This document shows, piece by piece, positions 9,996-21,066 of a stretch of 64,000 nucleotides of DNA. The position numbers and the translations under genes were made by a program. The stretch spans positions 79,501 to 143,500 of the forward strand of contig CAUYUJ010018567.1 in assembly GCA_963575745.1 (NCBI GenBank), written 5' to 3'. Each line of letters starts with the position of its first letter. Position 1 is the first letter of the stretch. The notes under the pieces were generated by a model that ran no database searches, had not been told where the DNA came from, and saw only the letters and a program-made list of their open reading frames with translations. Source of the stretch: Prorocentrum cordatum (lineage: Eukaryota; Sar; Dinophyceae; Prorocentrales; Prorocentraceae).

Positions 9996-10990
9996 GATGT
10001 TACCCTCTTTGGGCTCTCTCGGGACGGCTCTCGCAGCTCTCTTTGGCTGTTTGGGGCCTCGTCGGGGTCTTTTTGGGGCCTCTCAGGGATCGGGGGTGTG
10101 TTGGGGGCCTCGAGGGAGTCTCAGAGGCCTCTCGGAGGTCGCTGGAAGCCTCCTGCTCCCGCTCTTGGGCCCATTTTGGGCATGTTCTTGGGTAGTCTGG
10201 GGCTGTCCTGGGCGCCTCTTCGGCAGTCTTGGAGCCTTCTTGGCTCGTCTCGGGGCCGTCCTGAGGGTCTCATGGGTGGTCTTGGGGCGGTCTTGGGAGC
10301 CTCTTCGAAAATGCGAGAAGCCAAAAACATTGTAAAAACAAATGGAAATCGACGATTTGGGCCTCTTCGGGCCGTCCCGGGACGCCTCTCGGACCTCTCT
10401 TGGGGTCTCTTGGAGGCCACCTGGGAGCCTCGAGAGCCACCCGAAGGCTGACTTGGGCTGCTTGAAACGTCTTGGACCATCTTTTCGCATTCTGGGTGTT
10501 CCTGGGAGGCGTCTTGGGCCCCTCCTGGGGCGCTGTGGAGGCTCCCCGGAAAGGCCTCTTGGGCTAATGGGGCGTTCTTGGGCGGTTTGAGCGCCTCGTG
10601 GGCCGTCTTGGCCCCCTCGTGGGCCGTCTTGGGGCCCTCTTGGGGGCATCCTCGACCGGCTTGGGTGCCTCTTTGGCCGTCTTGGATGCAGTGGACGCCC
10701 AAAAGGCAAACACGCCAAAAATATCAGTTCTCCCATAGGATATCTACGATGTTTGCTTTTTGGGCCACTCTCGAGGTGCATCTTGGGGCGTCTTCGGGGC
10801 CTCTTTTGCTGTTTTGTTCGGGTCTCATGGGGGCCTCTTGGGGCCTCTTGGGGCTTCATGGGGAAATCTGCGATTTTTGCTTTTTGGGCCACTCTCGGAG
10901 TGCCTCTTGGGGCGTCGTCGGGGCCTTCGGGGGCCTTTTTGGCGTCATGGGAGTCGTCCTGAAAAGCGTCTGGAGCCATTGCTGCGGCCT
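9996..10990. repeat. Family C repeat block with ATTCAACGAT-type punctuation
   Basis: Degenerate CTTGGGGCC/GCCGTCTTGG repeats divided by A-rich segments that end in GGGAATTCAACGAT (about 9987), GGAAATCGACGATTT (about 10345), GGATATCTACGATGTTTGC (about 10738) and GGAAATCTGCGATTTTTGC (about 10860). The regular pairing of punctuation motif and G/C/T-rich body suggests a dispersed composite repeat of a few hundred bases. Confidence 0.75.
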
Positions 10991-11149
10991 CCTGGGGCCC
11001 CCCATGCAGCCTCTTGGGGCCCTGTTGGCTCCGGGACGCCGAAACCCGGTAAAAACAACAGGAAAACCACGCCCCGTACTCCCATGCCCTGTCGGGGCAG
11101 CAGCCCTGGGCGCCTGGGAGTCGTGCCCCGGGATATGTATATGTATATT

Positions 11150-11290
11150 TGTACACACACACACACACATACATACATACATACATACATACATACATAC
11201 ATACATACATCCATCCATCCATCCATGCATGCATGCATGCATGCATGCATGCATGCATGCATGCATGCATGCATACATACATACATACAT

Positions 11291-11357
<67 letters not shown>

Positions 11358-11396
11358 TACATACATACATACATACATACATACATACATACATGT
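11150..11396. repeat. Mosaic tetranucleotide microsatellite
   Basis: Blocks in order: CATA, CATC, CATG, CATA, CAGA, CATA. A similar CATA-CAGA-CATA core occurs at 20871, 29879 and 37400. Confidence 0.97.
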
Positions 11397-11615
11397 ATCG
11401 AAGGGTTGAGATTACAATTCTGCTTAAAGCGCAAGGGATAGAAAATCTGAGTGAGGAAATCGGATGAAGACAAGTGCTTGTTACAATTCTGGGGCTCGGA
11501 ATCAGAATGAATGGGTTGGTATTGGGCGTCGACGTTGCGGTGAAGGCTAGGGCCAGGCTTCTGGTTCGCATTCGGCGCAGGGTTTGGCATTGGATTCGGG
11601 ATGGAGCATTTTGCT
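11397..11615. other. Short unique spacer
   Basis: No gene or repeat recognised between the tetranucleotide and the TCC tracts. Confidence 0.5.
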
Positions 11616-12395
11616 TACAGTCCTCCTCCTCCTCCTCCTCCTCCTCCTCCTCCTACTTCTCCTCCTCCTCCTCCTTCTCCTCCTCCTCATATTAGTATTA
11701 TTTCCTCCTCCTCCCTCCTCCTCCTCCTCCTCCTCCTCCTCCTCCTCCTCCCTCCTACCACCACCACCACGACCACACCACCACCACCACCACCACCACC
11801 ATCCCCATCCTCCTCCTCTTTCCCTCCCTCCCTCCCTCCCTCCCTCCGTCCCTCCTTCCCTCCCTCCCTCCCTCTCTCCCTCCTTACTTCGGCATCATTT
11901 GATGGATTGCAACCCAATTATCTTCCCATACTTTATAATTCTTGGGCGGCGAGGATCCTGCTCTTCCTCCTTTTCCTCCTCTTCCTCATCATTGTTTCCA
12001 TGATCCTCCTCCTCCTCCTCCTCCTCTTCCTCCTCTTCCTCCTCCTCCTATCTTCCTCCGTTCTTCCTCCTCCTCCTACCCCTGGATGGGCTGGCCCCCT
12101 CGCGCCATCCCCGCCGCCCCCGCCACTGTGCCTCCCGCTAATATCTTGCGAGGAGGAAGAGGAGGAAGAGCAAGAGGAGGATAACCCAGAACGAAGAGCA
12201 GCAGGAGGAGGAGCAGGAGGAGGAGGAGGAGGAGAACGAGGAGCGCGAGAAGGGGCAGGAGCAGGAGCAGGAACAGGAGGAGGAGGAGAAGAGGAGAAGC
12301 AGGAGGAGGAGGAGGAGGAGGGAGGAGGAGGAGGTCTGAGGAGGAGGAGGAGGAGGAGGAGTAGGAGGAGGAGGCGTAGGAAGAGGAGGAGGTCG
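11616..12395. repeat. TCC, CCA, CCCT and AGG simple repeats
   Basis: (TCC)n at 11622-11755, (CCA)n at 11757-11800, (TCCC)n at 11818-11882, TCC tracts at 11965-12080, then AGG-rich sequence at 12150-12395. The change from pyrimidine-rich to purine-rich gives extensive self-complementarity across about 12.0-12.4 kb. Confidence 0.9.
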
Positions 12396-12427
12396 GATGT
12401 AAGTCTTTCGGACTCCACGCGTCGCCC

Positions 12428-12997
12428 ATGCACTCTTGGACTGTCCCTGGCCATTTCGGTGCCTGCTCAAGTGCGGCCAGGCCGCGCGCCCCGCGTGGCC
12501 CCTCCTCCTGTCCCCGCGCGCCGCAGGCACTCGCGCTTCAGCCGGGGCCCCGCAGCAACGGGGGCAGCGGTCGCGGAGCAACGAGTCTTGAGGTGTCCCC
12601 CGCAGCAGCGGGGGCCTTCTCAAAGATGACCGACCGCCTCCACTCAGGCCCTCTGAATGATTCGGCTACTTTGCGCAGCCGCTACGCTTTGAAGGATTCA
12701 GAGGGCCAGCGGCTGAAGGCCAAAATCTCCTTAGAGGATTACAGCGTCCACCCGCGGAACAGAGGTGGAACTTGCACGTCCGCTGCCAGACTTGTTGATC
12801 TCCCGTGTGGGGTTCTGAAAGACGGGTTCCTCGCGAGCGAGGCGCAGCACGAAGCGGCGGTTGTTCAGGAACCCCCTGAACACAAGAGAGCCGACTACGA
12901 GAAGCTCCGAGGCAGGCCGCGAAAAACCCATGTTGAAAATAACAAACGAAAAACAAACAAAACCAAACAAAAAAATAACAAAAAACGGAGTCCGTAG
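12428..12997 (+). other. Coding-like stretch of unknown function, probably decayed
   Basis: A 190-codon open frame with a plausible central part (SKMTDRLHSGPLNDSATLRS through EDYSVHPRNRGG) and a lysine/asparagine-rich end of simple-sequence origin. It contains stem-loops CCCCG/CGGGG (12548-12563) and CCCCCG/CGGGGG (12597-12614), plus the pair GGCCCTCTGAAT/ATTCAGAGGGCC (about 12646-12707). No domain recognised; may be an exon fragment. Confidence 0.25.
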
Positions 12998-13480
12998 AGG
13001 CTCTCCGCCTAGCGCACACAAGCTTGTCCACGTGCAGCTACGGCGCTTTGAGCCATTGCACGCTGAGCCGTGGTCTCATGAGCCTCAAGCACGGCGCTGT
13101 GTGGAATATTCCTGAAGAGCACAAAGGGTATGGTTTGGAGGACTTCCACACAGGTCCTGGTGGCTCCTGGGATATACCCAAGATGCGCCGCAATGGCAAA
13201 TTCAGCGAACTCATGGACGTGCTCGATGCCGGTTTGATTTGTGAGGTGCTGTCGTGGGAGATTCACTTCGGTGATGCATTCGCGGAAGGCGACCAAACTG
13301 TTTGAGGACATGCTCACGCGTGTGACCCGCATCGGGGCAGCTCATACAGCGGATCCTGGACTATGACAGGCGTTGGGTTGATCACTCAAAACGGACGCTG
13401 TCACCTGCCGCGTGGGCCGTCCTCAACAAGAACCCCGGCGGACTGTCCCCATGTGAAGGTTGTCCTTGTCATAGGGCGAA

Positions 13481-13628
13481 GAGAACTATGCACATGCACC
13501 GATCCTGGTAAGGCCCATCCTTGACCCAGGATCGGTGCATATGCCTTCCTGGCCAAGGTAGGAGGGCGTATGCACCGATCCTGGGCTCAGGATGGGCCTG
13601 GCCAGAATCGGTGTATGTGCATAGTTCT
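13481..13628. mobile_element. Foldback element, about 65-bp arms (MITE-like)
   Basis: Left arm 13481-13545 and right arm 13565-13628 are near-perfect inverted repeats, with outer ends GAACTATGCACAT and ATGTGCATAGTTC and a loop of about 19 nt. Within each arm CCGATCCTGG and CCAGGATCGG repeat in inverted form, so the strand can also form smaller hairpins. No open frame. Likely a non-autonomous foldback or MITE relic. Confidence 0.75.
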
Positions 13629-13642
13629 TTTTCCTCTGTGTC

Positions 13643-15113
13643 ATGAGGGCGCACTCCCAAGACCCGAGGGGCGGCGCCTGCCCGCCGCCAGACGCCGCCT
13701 GGCCCCAGAGCGACGAAGGTCGGCTGTCACAGCTGACCTGGCTTCTGGGGGGCACGTCCGCCGCTCCAGCGCAACCGCAGATTGCGGGGGTGGTTCTGGC
13801 AGCGACGGAAGCTTTCTGCCGAGCGTACCTGAAGAAGAAGGACAGCCACCATGGGGCCGCGGTGGCCGTGGAGGCCGCGCGCGAGGCTGCGCGCCCGCAT
13901 GATTCTCAAGTGCGTGGGGCCTGGCAGAAAGTGGATACGAACGCAGACAAGCAGGTCCCTGCCCCGCCTGAGCCGTGGGCCGCGAAGCTCGCGGAGGTTC
14001 TCCAGGACACCGATGTCTCGTGCAGCAGCGAGGGGCAGGGAGGGCCCCGCCCGGTTCCCGTACTCATTGAGTTGAACGAAAAAGACCAGCCTGTAAACAG
14101 TCAGATGTCTCAGCTGGCAAAGCCCGATTACTCCCTGCTAGTGGTCCCTGTGAAATCGTGGCACGCTCCACCCCCGTCTGCCACTCTCGGCACAGAAAGG
14201 TGGCACCAAGCAAGCACCGCGGAAGCGATGGTTGCCTGCCATCGCTTCGCGGACACGTGCGCCCAGCCCATTCCAGATGCAATGCGACGTTCAATCCAAG
14301 AGTGTCCATGTGGTCGCCACCGAGGACATCGACAAAAGGCAACCTGACTATCTTCCGTTGCTGCCCCACCGCGAAGGCATTTTCGCAACTAGCAACCAAC
14401 CGCGGGCAGCGGAGATATTAGTCAGTGAGAAAAGTCCAGCTCCTGTCGAGCAGCTGGAGAGGTATTGGGCCTTGCCTGATTCCGAATTGCCTCAATTCGT
14501 GCTCAAACCCGCGCAAGCGGGAGGGTGCCGAGGAAGCACCGCGTCCTCCGCAGCGGCGGAGGTCGCAGAGATGGATCCCGCGGCAACGGGGGGGGCACAG
14601 GACGAAGCAAACCTGCCAGAGAACCCGTGCCAGTTCAAGTTCGGGGGTTCCGACCCCTTGCACTTCTTTCGGGGAGTCGACAGGCTGACAGCAGGAAAAC
14701 TTGCCAAAGCCCAGCTCGTGAGCGGGCAGGGGCAGTGGAAGTTCAACGTGGCACTTCGACCACAAGAACGTTCGACTATGACTGAGCGTTCCTCTTCCGC
14801 ACCCATGCGCGTCTGCCGCGCGTTGGTCCCGTGCATGCACGACGCGGTGCCGTTGGAGCACAGGGGATCGGCTGATCCTGCAGATTGCAAGGAAGAACAA
14901 GGCACCAAACCCCCAAACATGAGAAGCAAGCATGGCAGACAGAGCACCAAGGGCAGGACAAGAAACGGAAAACGGGGGCAGAGCAGGGCAGCAAAGCCCC
15001 CAAAAGCGGTGAGATGGCACTCCCTGGAGATGGGGCCCGTTTCGTGTGATCCCGCCGCAGCAGCGGCGGGCGCGCGACGACGGACTCTGGGCGCAGAACA
15101 CCGCAGGAGATGA
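13643..15113 (+). pseudogene. Decayed gene of unknown function, at least one frameshift
   Basis: Two overlapping frames (13643-14347 and 14232-15113) each carry protein-like sequence. The first has AAVAVEAAREAARPH and WAAKLAEVLQDTDVSC; the second has VHVVATEDIDK (near 14310) and FKFGGSDPLHFFRGVDRLTA (near 14638). Just after VATEDIDK a third frame gives GNLTI, so the frame probably shifts there. Perfect hairpins with CAGCGG or CAGCAG loops interrupt it at 14545-14562 and 15052-15071. The pattern fits a multi-exon gene or ancient insertion that has lost its frame. No catalytic motif recognised. Confidence 0.4.
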
Positions 15114-15324
15114 TCGCCTGAGCGCAACGGCCCCCGACGAGCCGCCAGCGGGAGGAGGAAGAGGAGCAAGGGAGGAGGAAGAGGGCGGAGGGATAAAGTA
15201 AGGAAGGCAGGACGCACGTTCGCCACAACAGTGGCGGTGCCTCACCCGTTCGGCGAGGCAAAGGCTCCTGGCGATGGGAGTGCCACAAAAAGTGGAGCAC
15301 CTGGGAGTCCCGGGAGCGCCTGCT

Positions 15325-15655
15325 GAGTCATGGCCGTCGTCGTCATCGTCATATTCATGGCCTTCGTTGGCGTCGTCGTCGTCGTCATCGTGGTCGTCGT
15401 CGTCGTCGTCGTTGTCGTTGTCGTCGTCCTCCTCGTGGTCCTCGTGGTGGTCGTCGTCGTCGTTTTCGTGGTCGTCGTCGTCGTTGTCTTCGTCGTCTTC
15501 GTCGTCGTCCACATTGTTGTCGTCGTCGTCGTGATCGTGGTCGTGGTCGTCGTCGTCGTGGTTTTGGTCTTCGTCGTCGTCGTCGTGAAACGCTTCGCCT
15601 CGGCGTGACACAGGGGTCGTCGTCGTCGTTGTCGTCGTCATCGTCGTCGTTGCGC
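15325..15655. repeat. (GTC)n/(GTT)n trinucleotide tract
   Basis: Imperfect GTC repeats with GTG and GTT variants. Open frames through it are poly-Val, poly-Ser or poly-Asp and not genes. Confidence 0.95.
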
Positions 15656-15665
15656 CATTACGAAA

Positions 15666-15734
15666 CGACCCCCCTCTGTCGCAGAGGGGGGATCGCCAGA
15701 ATCGGCGGCCCCCCTCTGTGACAGAGGGGGGGCG
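15666..15734. repeat. Two adjacent CCCCCTCTG/CAGAGGGGG hairpins
   Basis: Two stem-loops with C5-6TCTG and CAGAG5-6 arms, one with loop TCG (about 15669-15691) and one with loop TGA (about 15710-15732). They sit between the GTC and GGA tracts. Confidence 0.8.
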
Positions 15735-15775
15735 CAGGAAGGGCTGTTGGGGTTCTCGAACCACCATGGCCTCCC

Positions 15776-15955
15776 GACGAGGAGGAGGAGGAGGAGGAGG
15801 AGGAGGCGGAGGAGGAGGAGGAGGAGGAGAAGGAGGAGGGGGGGGAGGAGGAGAAGGAGGAGGAGGAGGAGGAGGAGAGGAAGAGCAGGAGGAGGAGGAG
15901 GAGGCGGAGGAGGGGGAGGACGTGGAGGAAGGAGGAGGAAGGGGGGACGGGAGAG
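15776..15955. repeat. (GGA)n tract
   Basis: Nearly pure GGA triplets with a few AGG/GCG variants. Confidence 0.95.
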
Positions 15956-16501
15956 CGGCGGCCTTGTCTGAGAGCGGCGGGACTTCTCAGAAGCTCCTCC
16001 GACTCCTGAGGAATTGCCTTGGCCTTCTCCGAAGGCTGAGCGAGCAACGACATATGTACATGTACGCCCTCCGCGATCTTGAGTGCACGAACGTCCTCGT
16101 TCAAACGCCCTCCAGAGGAAGCTCGCCGCGTACGTGTACATATGTTGCTGGCCTCTGAAAGGCCCACGCTTTTGCTCTCATAGCCGTTTGGTTCGGAGGC
16201 CAGCGCGGCGGATCACTTGCGAGAGCAACCACCGCTCGGGGCGCGGAGGGCCCCCCCCGCAGCAGCAGGGGATTTGCTTGCGCGAAAGGAGACGCAGGGC
16301 AGCGGAAGCGTGGCGGGATGCTGCTGTCGGAAGAGCAGCGCGCTTGGATGGCGCGAGCACGGGCGTGTTCCGCCCGACGGGCGAGCTGACCCGGACTCGC
16401 GACGGACCAGCGGGATTTGTTCTGGAATACGGAGAGCGTGATGTTCCCAGCGACGGTGGTGCGCTCATGGAGCTCTTCGTGCCCGTCGGAAGGCAGCGCC
16501 T

Positions 16502-17263
16502 GTGGCTGCTCAAGGTGGTCGGTGGCGCCAAGGTCGTGAAAGGCGCTTTGAACGACGCGACCATGTTGGAGACACTGTTGGCGAAAGGTTCGCGCTGGAG
16601 ACGCATCCGCCCTGGGCGAAGCGCACGCCCCGGCGAAAGCCGCCTCCGCAGCAGCGGCGGTTGCACACGGACCTTCCGCAGCAGGGGAAGCAGTTCGGGA
16701 TCCCATGGCGGACCTCCTCGGACTCGTCTCGAGACCAAAGAAGGAGGCAGCGCGTGGGCAACCCGAGAAAACGCCAGAAAAAGTCAAGAGGACTTCCTCG
16801 CAATACGCTTTGCCGAGTGACCGTGCCGAGGTCTCCTACGCCAGATGAGGCCGAAACGACCAAGGTTCTCGCGTATGTGAACAAGCAGGGCGTCCTTTTC
16901 GTGGGGTCTCAGGAGTTACCATGGCTTCTGCACTACCTGTGCCAGGAGTGCGAGGGCAAACGCATTCTCGAGCCGAAGGGCGACGACGACGACGACGACG
17001 TTGTGGACAAGGAGTGTCCTTGGACCACAAGGTGGTGCCCCTCTGGGATTTGGGCGGTTGAGGTCAAGGGCGGGCCACTGGCAGGCCGACAGTGGGCCTC
17101 GAGGATCCAGGATCTTAACGAGGAGAAATGGGCCGCAGGCGTGGCCCTGGTGAATGTCCAGACGTCCTGGAAGAAGTCCACCCATGCGGAGCAAAAGGAA
17201 GCTCTTCCAGCGTTCTTGGAGGACCACGTCGGGAAAGCCATAGCGGAGACTACGCAGAAGTGA
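16502..17263 (+). CDS. Hypothetical protein fragment, probably a decayed exon
   Basis: The stretch from about 16829 to the TGA at 17261 reads like real protein (KVLAYVNKQGVLFVGSQELP, WAVEVKGGPLAGRQWASRIQ), with a short poly-Asp insert from (GAC)n. Upstream the likely frame switches: 16350-16600 has protein-like sequence in another frame (FVLEYGERDVPSDGGALMEL). Hairpins with CAGCAG loops lie at 16641-16660 and 16673-16690. No family recognised. Confidence 0.3.
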   Translation: MAAQGGRWRQGRERRFERRDHVGDTVGERFALETHPPWAKRTPRRKPPPQQRRLHTDLPQQGKQFGIPWRTSSDSSRDQRRRQRVGNPRKRQKKSRGLPRNTLCRVTVPRSPTPDEAETTKVLAYVNKQGVLFVGSQELPWLLHYLCQECEGKRILEPKGDDDDDDVVDKECPWTTRWCPSGIWAVEVKGGPLAGRQWASRIQDLNEEKWAAGVALVNVQTSWKKSTHAEQKEALPAFLEDHVGKAIAETTQK

Positions 17264-17740
17264 TCGTTCTGTGATGCGCTCGCTGGCGCGCACCGCAGCA
17301 GCAGCTCGCTGACCGCCAGACGGCATTTTGTCATGTTTGACTCTGCGCGCGCGCCGCGGCAGCGGCGCGCTTGCCGCTGACGCCGATGTCTGCGAGAGTC
17401 TGTCGGGCAGTCAGGGGCCAGGGCCCGCGCGGGGGATCGCGAGCCTGCGGCTGTCCAGCGCTTGCGCGCCAGAAGAGAAATGCTCGGCCACCTTGCGGCG
17501 ACGAGGAGGCGGAGGAGTTGGGTAGGAGGGGGAGAGGGAGAATGAGGAGGAGGAGGAGCAGCAGCAGCAGAGGCAGAAGCAGCAGCAGCAGCATCACCAC
17601 CGACAGGGGGAGCAGTACCAGGATGCACCCGTTTCCTCGCCCTGCCGCCGCGGGCTCGAGACAGGAGGGGCCGCCGCGGGTTCGTTGACAAGACTTCTGC
17701 GTCATGGCCGCTTCAGGCGCTCCGGCCGCAGACCCTGGAG

Positions 17741-18499
17741 ATGCTGGCCGATGGCGTGCCTCTGCGCGTCGGGCACGACCGCGAGACAAACGAAATTGTA
17801 GAGTTTGGGCTTCAACCGGACAAAGCGAAAGACCCAGCGAACGTGCTCATGAACCCCTTGAGAAAGAAAGACACCACTCTCGGATTCGGGTACGTTTTGC
17901 GCCGCAGCAGCGGCGCGCCTTGCCATCGTCCAACTGGCCGACGAACGCGTGCGAAGATTCACTGTTGCTCGGAATGGCCGTGTCCCAGCGACCACCGTTT
18001 GGCGGACGGTACGGTGGACTACTCGAAGTACGGTGGATACCAAGCGCCCTGGCATCTGGCGCGTTGCCCTGACGGGTGGCCCGCAGAGGCTGCAGCCCCC
18101 GCAATCGCGGAGGCGCCAGCGGAGGCGTGCGTGGCACCTGCTGCAGTGGCAGCGGAGCCGTGCGTGGGCCCTGCTGAAGACCCCGCAGCAGAGGAGGCGT
18201 GCGCGGGCCCTGCCGACCAGCAAGGCGCCGACACGATTGCCGAGGCCGCGTTCGCAGTGGAGGCTGCCCTCAAGAACTCCGCGGAGGCCGCGGCACTCTC
18301 AGCAGAGGGGGCTGCCCCTGTCGCTTTCCCCGAGCCCGCGCCGCTTGCTGTCCGAGACATAGCGGAACCCGTGCTTGCAGGAGCAGAGTCTGCTGCAGTG
18401 AGCCTCCCTGGACTGTCAGCCGCGCGTGCAGGCGCTGTGGTTGCAGCACCTGCGCCTGCAGGAGCACTTTCAAAGCATGGCCAGAAATCCTTCGACTAA
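17741..18499 (+). CDS. Hypothetical Ala-rich protein, possibly a gene fragment
   Basis: 252-codon frame. The N-terminal 100 residues are mixed in composition (MLADGVPLRVGHDRETNEIV). A perfect GCGCCG-CAGCAG-CGGCGC hairpin is embedded at 17899-17916. The C-terminal half is imperfect Ala/Pro/Glu repeats of the form PAEEACAGPA. No domain recognised. Another protein-like stretch follows at about 18690-18900 in a different frame (DFVDMSGDLSTIDSFYAAHG), suggesting further exons or frameshifts. Confidence 0.3.
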   Translation: MLADGVPLRVGHDRETNEIVEFGLQPDKAKDPANVLMNPLRKKDTTLGFGYVLRRSSGAPCHRPTGRRTRAKIHCCSEWPCPSDHRLADGTVDYSKYGGYQAPWHLARCPDGWPAEAAAPAIAEAPAEACVAPAAVAAEPCVGPAEDPAAEEACAGPADQQGADTIAEAAFAVEAALKNSAEAAALSAEGAAPVAFPEPAPLAVRDIAEPVLAGAESAAVSLPGLSAARAGAVVAAPAPAGALSKHGQKSFD

Positions 18500-19284
18500 T
18501 TGATGCCCCTGGCCCACAAAATTCGAGGAACTGTTCGCAGGCCACGAGAGTGGATAGGGTATTCGGCGTTCGTCATCTTTGCGCTTCTGCGTAAGGTGCG
18601 CGATTTTATGTGGGAAGAGAAGAACAGTCGACCTTTGCAAAGCTGCGTTGCCGCCCTGGAAACTCCAGGAGTTCACCCGCGAGCCTGCGATGGACGCAAT
18701 CGTGCGTTGCGCCGTCCTCCGAGACGCAGGACCTCCATCTTGGTCCCCTGTGTCGGAGGAGAACCCTATGTTGTGCAAGCATCTTATCGCAGGCGTCTAC
18801 ACTGACTTCGTGGACATGTCGGGAGATTTGTCGACGATAGACAGTTTCTATGCTGCTCATGGGGTGTATGTCGTGTCCACAGTCGCAGACGGGAACTTGC
18901 ATGCTGCGCATGACCAGAGAGGCTGCCACGCGAGAGTCTCGCAGGCAGCTACGCCAGGACAGCTTCTCTCGGCGGGTATTTTGATCTCTGCTGCCCCTCC
19001 ATGTCCTTCCCCCCGTGCTCTTTTCATGGGTCCCTCTGCCCATCCCCGTCCTCTCATCGTGTCCTTCCTCGGAGGTCGTTTCTTTTCCCTTCTCAGAGCC
19101 TCCTTGCCGGTCCTCCACTCCCGCCTCTCGAGGAAATCGCGGACTTCATGGCGCAACGGGTGCGTCTGGGGTGGTTCCTCGACACGCAGAGGCGGGGGGC
19201 AGCCGAAAAGGGCCCGGTTACCAACCCCGAATCGCGTGCTTTGAATTCCTGCGGGGCCGTGGGACACGTGAAAATACTTGCAAT

Positions 19285-20065
19285 TCGCGCTCCCAACGCA
19301 ATAACCCCTCGCAAATTACTTTGTATTCGCGCCCCCGAGGCCACGATCCCTCGTAAACTGCACCACAATCGCGTCCCCGAGGCCACGATCCCTTCAAAAA
19401 TATTCCATGTTCGCGCCCCCGAGGCCACGATCCTTGGTGAATTACTCCAAGTTCGCGCCCCAGAGGCCATGATCCCCTGTGAATTACGCCACGCTCGCGC
19501 CCCGGAGGCCACGATCTCAAGTAAATTACACCACACTCGCGCCCCCGAGGCCACGATCCCTACTAAATTACACTACACTCGCGCCCCCGAGACAACAATC
19601 CCTTGTAAATTTAACATATTCGCGCCCCCGAGGCCACGATCTCCTGTAAATTATACTGCGCTCGCGCCTCTGAGGCCACCATCCCGTGCAATCCTTGGTA
19701 AATTACACAACATTCGCGTCCACGAGGCGGGTAGCCCTTGCAAATTACGCAAGTGTTGCGTCCCTGGGGCAACAAACCTCCGTAGATTACACAAAGTTCG
19801 CGTTCCCGAGGCGATTAACCCTCGCAAATTATATAATGTTTGCAGTCCCGAGGCAACACACCTTCGTAATTTACTCAAGTTGTGCGGCCCGGGGCAACAA
19901 ACCCTTGCAAATGACTCAATGCTTGCGTCCCCGAAGCCAGAACTCTTTTTGTGAATTAAGTCATATTCGCGCCCCCGAAGCCACAAGCCCTCGCAAATTG
20001 CAAAATAGCCGAGTCCCCGAAGCCAGAATCCCTAGTACATTCTGCAACGTTCGCGTCCCCGAGGC
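19285..20065. repeat. 42-bp minisatellite
   Basis: About 18 copies of a 42-bp unit of the form TTCGCGCCCCCGAGGCCACG followed by ATCCCTYGTAAATTACACCA-type sequence. Copies at 19326, 19368, 19410 and 19452 are exactly 42 bp apart. One plus frame stays open as a 14-residue repeat (xVRAPEATIPxKLHH), an artefact of the period being a multiple of 3. Confidence 0.93.
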
Positions 20066-20860
20066 CGTCTTGGGCAGCCCTTGGGCCGTCTTCGCCCTGG
20101 GCTGTCTTGAGGGCCTCTTGGGAGTGCCTTAGGCTCTCTTGGTCAACGTCTTCCCGTAGGAATTCAACGACGGCGTGCTCGCCGCCATCGTGGCCTTCTT
20201 TTCCTGCGCCTCGCTGGGGACAGTTGCGCCGTGCGCTCTGGCCCTGCGCTGCTCGACCCCTTGACGGTGCGCGGCTGCTTCGGCGTCACTCGCAGTCCAA
20301 AAAAGTAGGAATTCAACGATTGTGGCTTCTTGGGGCCCTCCTGGGAGTGCTCTCGGAGGCCTCTTGGGACGCCTCGGAGCCTTCTCGGACCGTCTCGGGG
20401 CCATCTTGGGCCGTCTTGGGCGACTCGGGGCCTTCTTGGACCGTATTGGGCGCCGTCTCAAGGCCGACTTGGCCGTCCTAGGCAGCCGTTAGGCCGTCTT
20501 GGCGTCCTCTTGGGCTGGCTCGGGGGCCTATTGGGAGCCTCATGGACCGTCTTGAAAGCCGCGAAAGCTGAAAAGTCGTACATGTACGCTTCCCCATGGG
20601 AATGTAATGATTTGGGCCTATTGGGTCCCTCTTGGGAGTGCTCTGGGAGTCCTCCTGGGCCGTATTGGGCAGCTCGGAACCTGCTTGCGCCGTCTTGGGG
20701 GCCTCTTGGAACCCACTTGGCTCGTTCTGGCACCCTCTTAGCCTCTCCAGGGCGCCTCTGGGAAGCGAAACGGGAGGTATCAGCGGGTTTCCGCCGACAG
20801 TTGCGGGGTCGGCCGGCCCAGGCCGGGGAGGGGGGGCGATTGATCTACATAATGCGTATA
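20066..20860. repeat. Family C repeat blocks
   Basis: CTTGGGGCC/GCCGTCTTGG repeats in three blocks, led by TAGGAATTCAACGA (about 20156), TAGGAATTCAACGATT (about 20307) and GGGAATGTAATGATTTGGGC (about 20599). Same punctuation-plus-body layout as 9996-10990. Confidence 0.8.
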
Positions 20861-20941
20861 TATATATATATATATATATATACATACATACATACATACA
20901 TACATACATACATACATACATACATACATACAACCATACAT

Positions 20942-20980
<39 letters not shown>

Positions 20981-21066
20981 TACATACATACATACGTACA
21001 TGCATGCATGCATGCATGCATGCATGCATGCATACATACATACATACATACATATACACATATACA
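20861..21066. repeat. AT/CATA/CAGA/CATG microsatellite
   Basis: Blocks in order: (TA)n, CATA, CAGA, CATA, CATG, CATA. Confidence 0.97.

Noticed and set aside
18690-18960. OTU-like protease fragment (SGDLSTIDSFYAAHGVYVVS, then ADGN)
   Set aside because: Only a vague resemblance around STVADGN; no catalytic Cys or His could be placed in frame.
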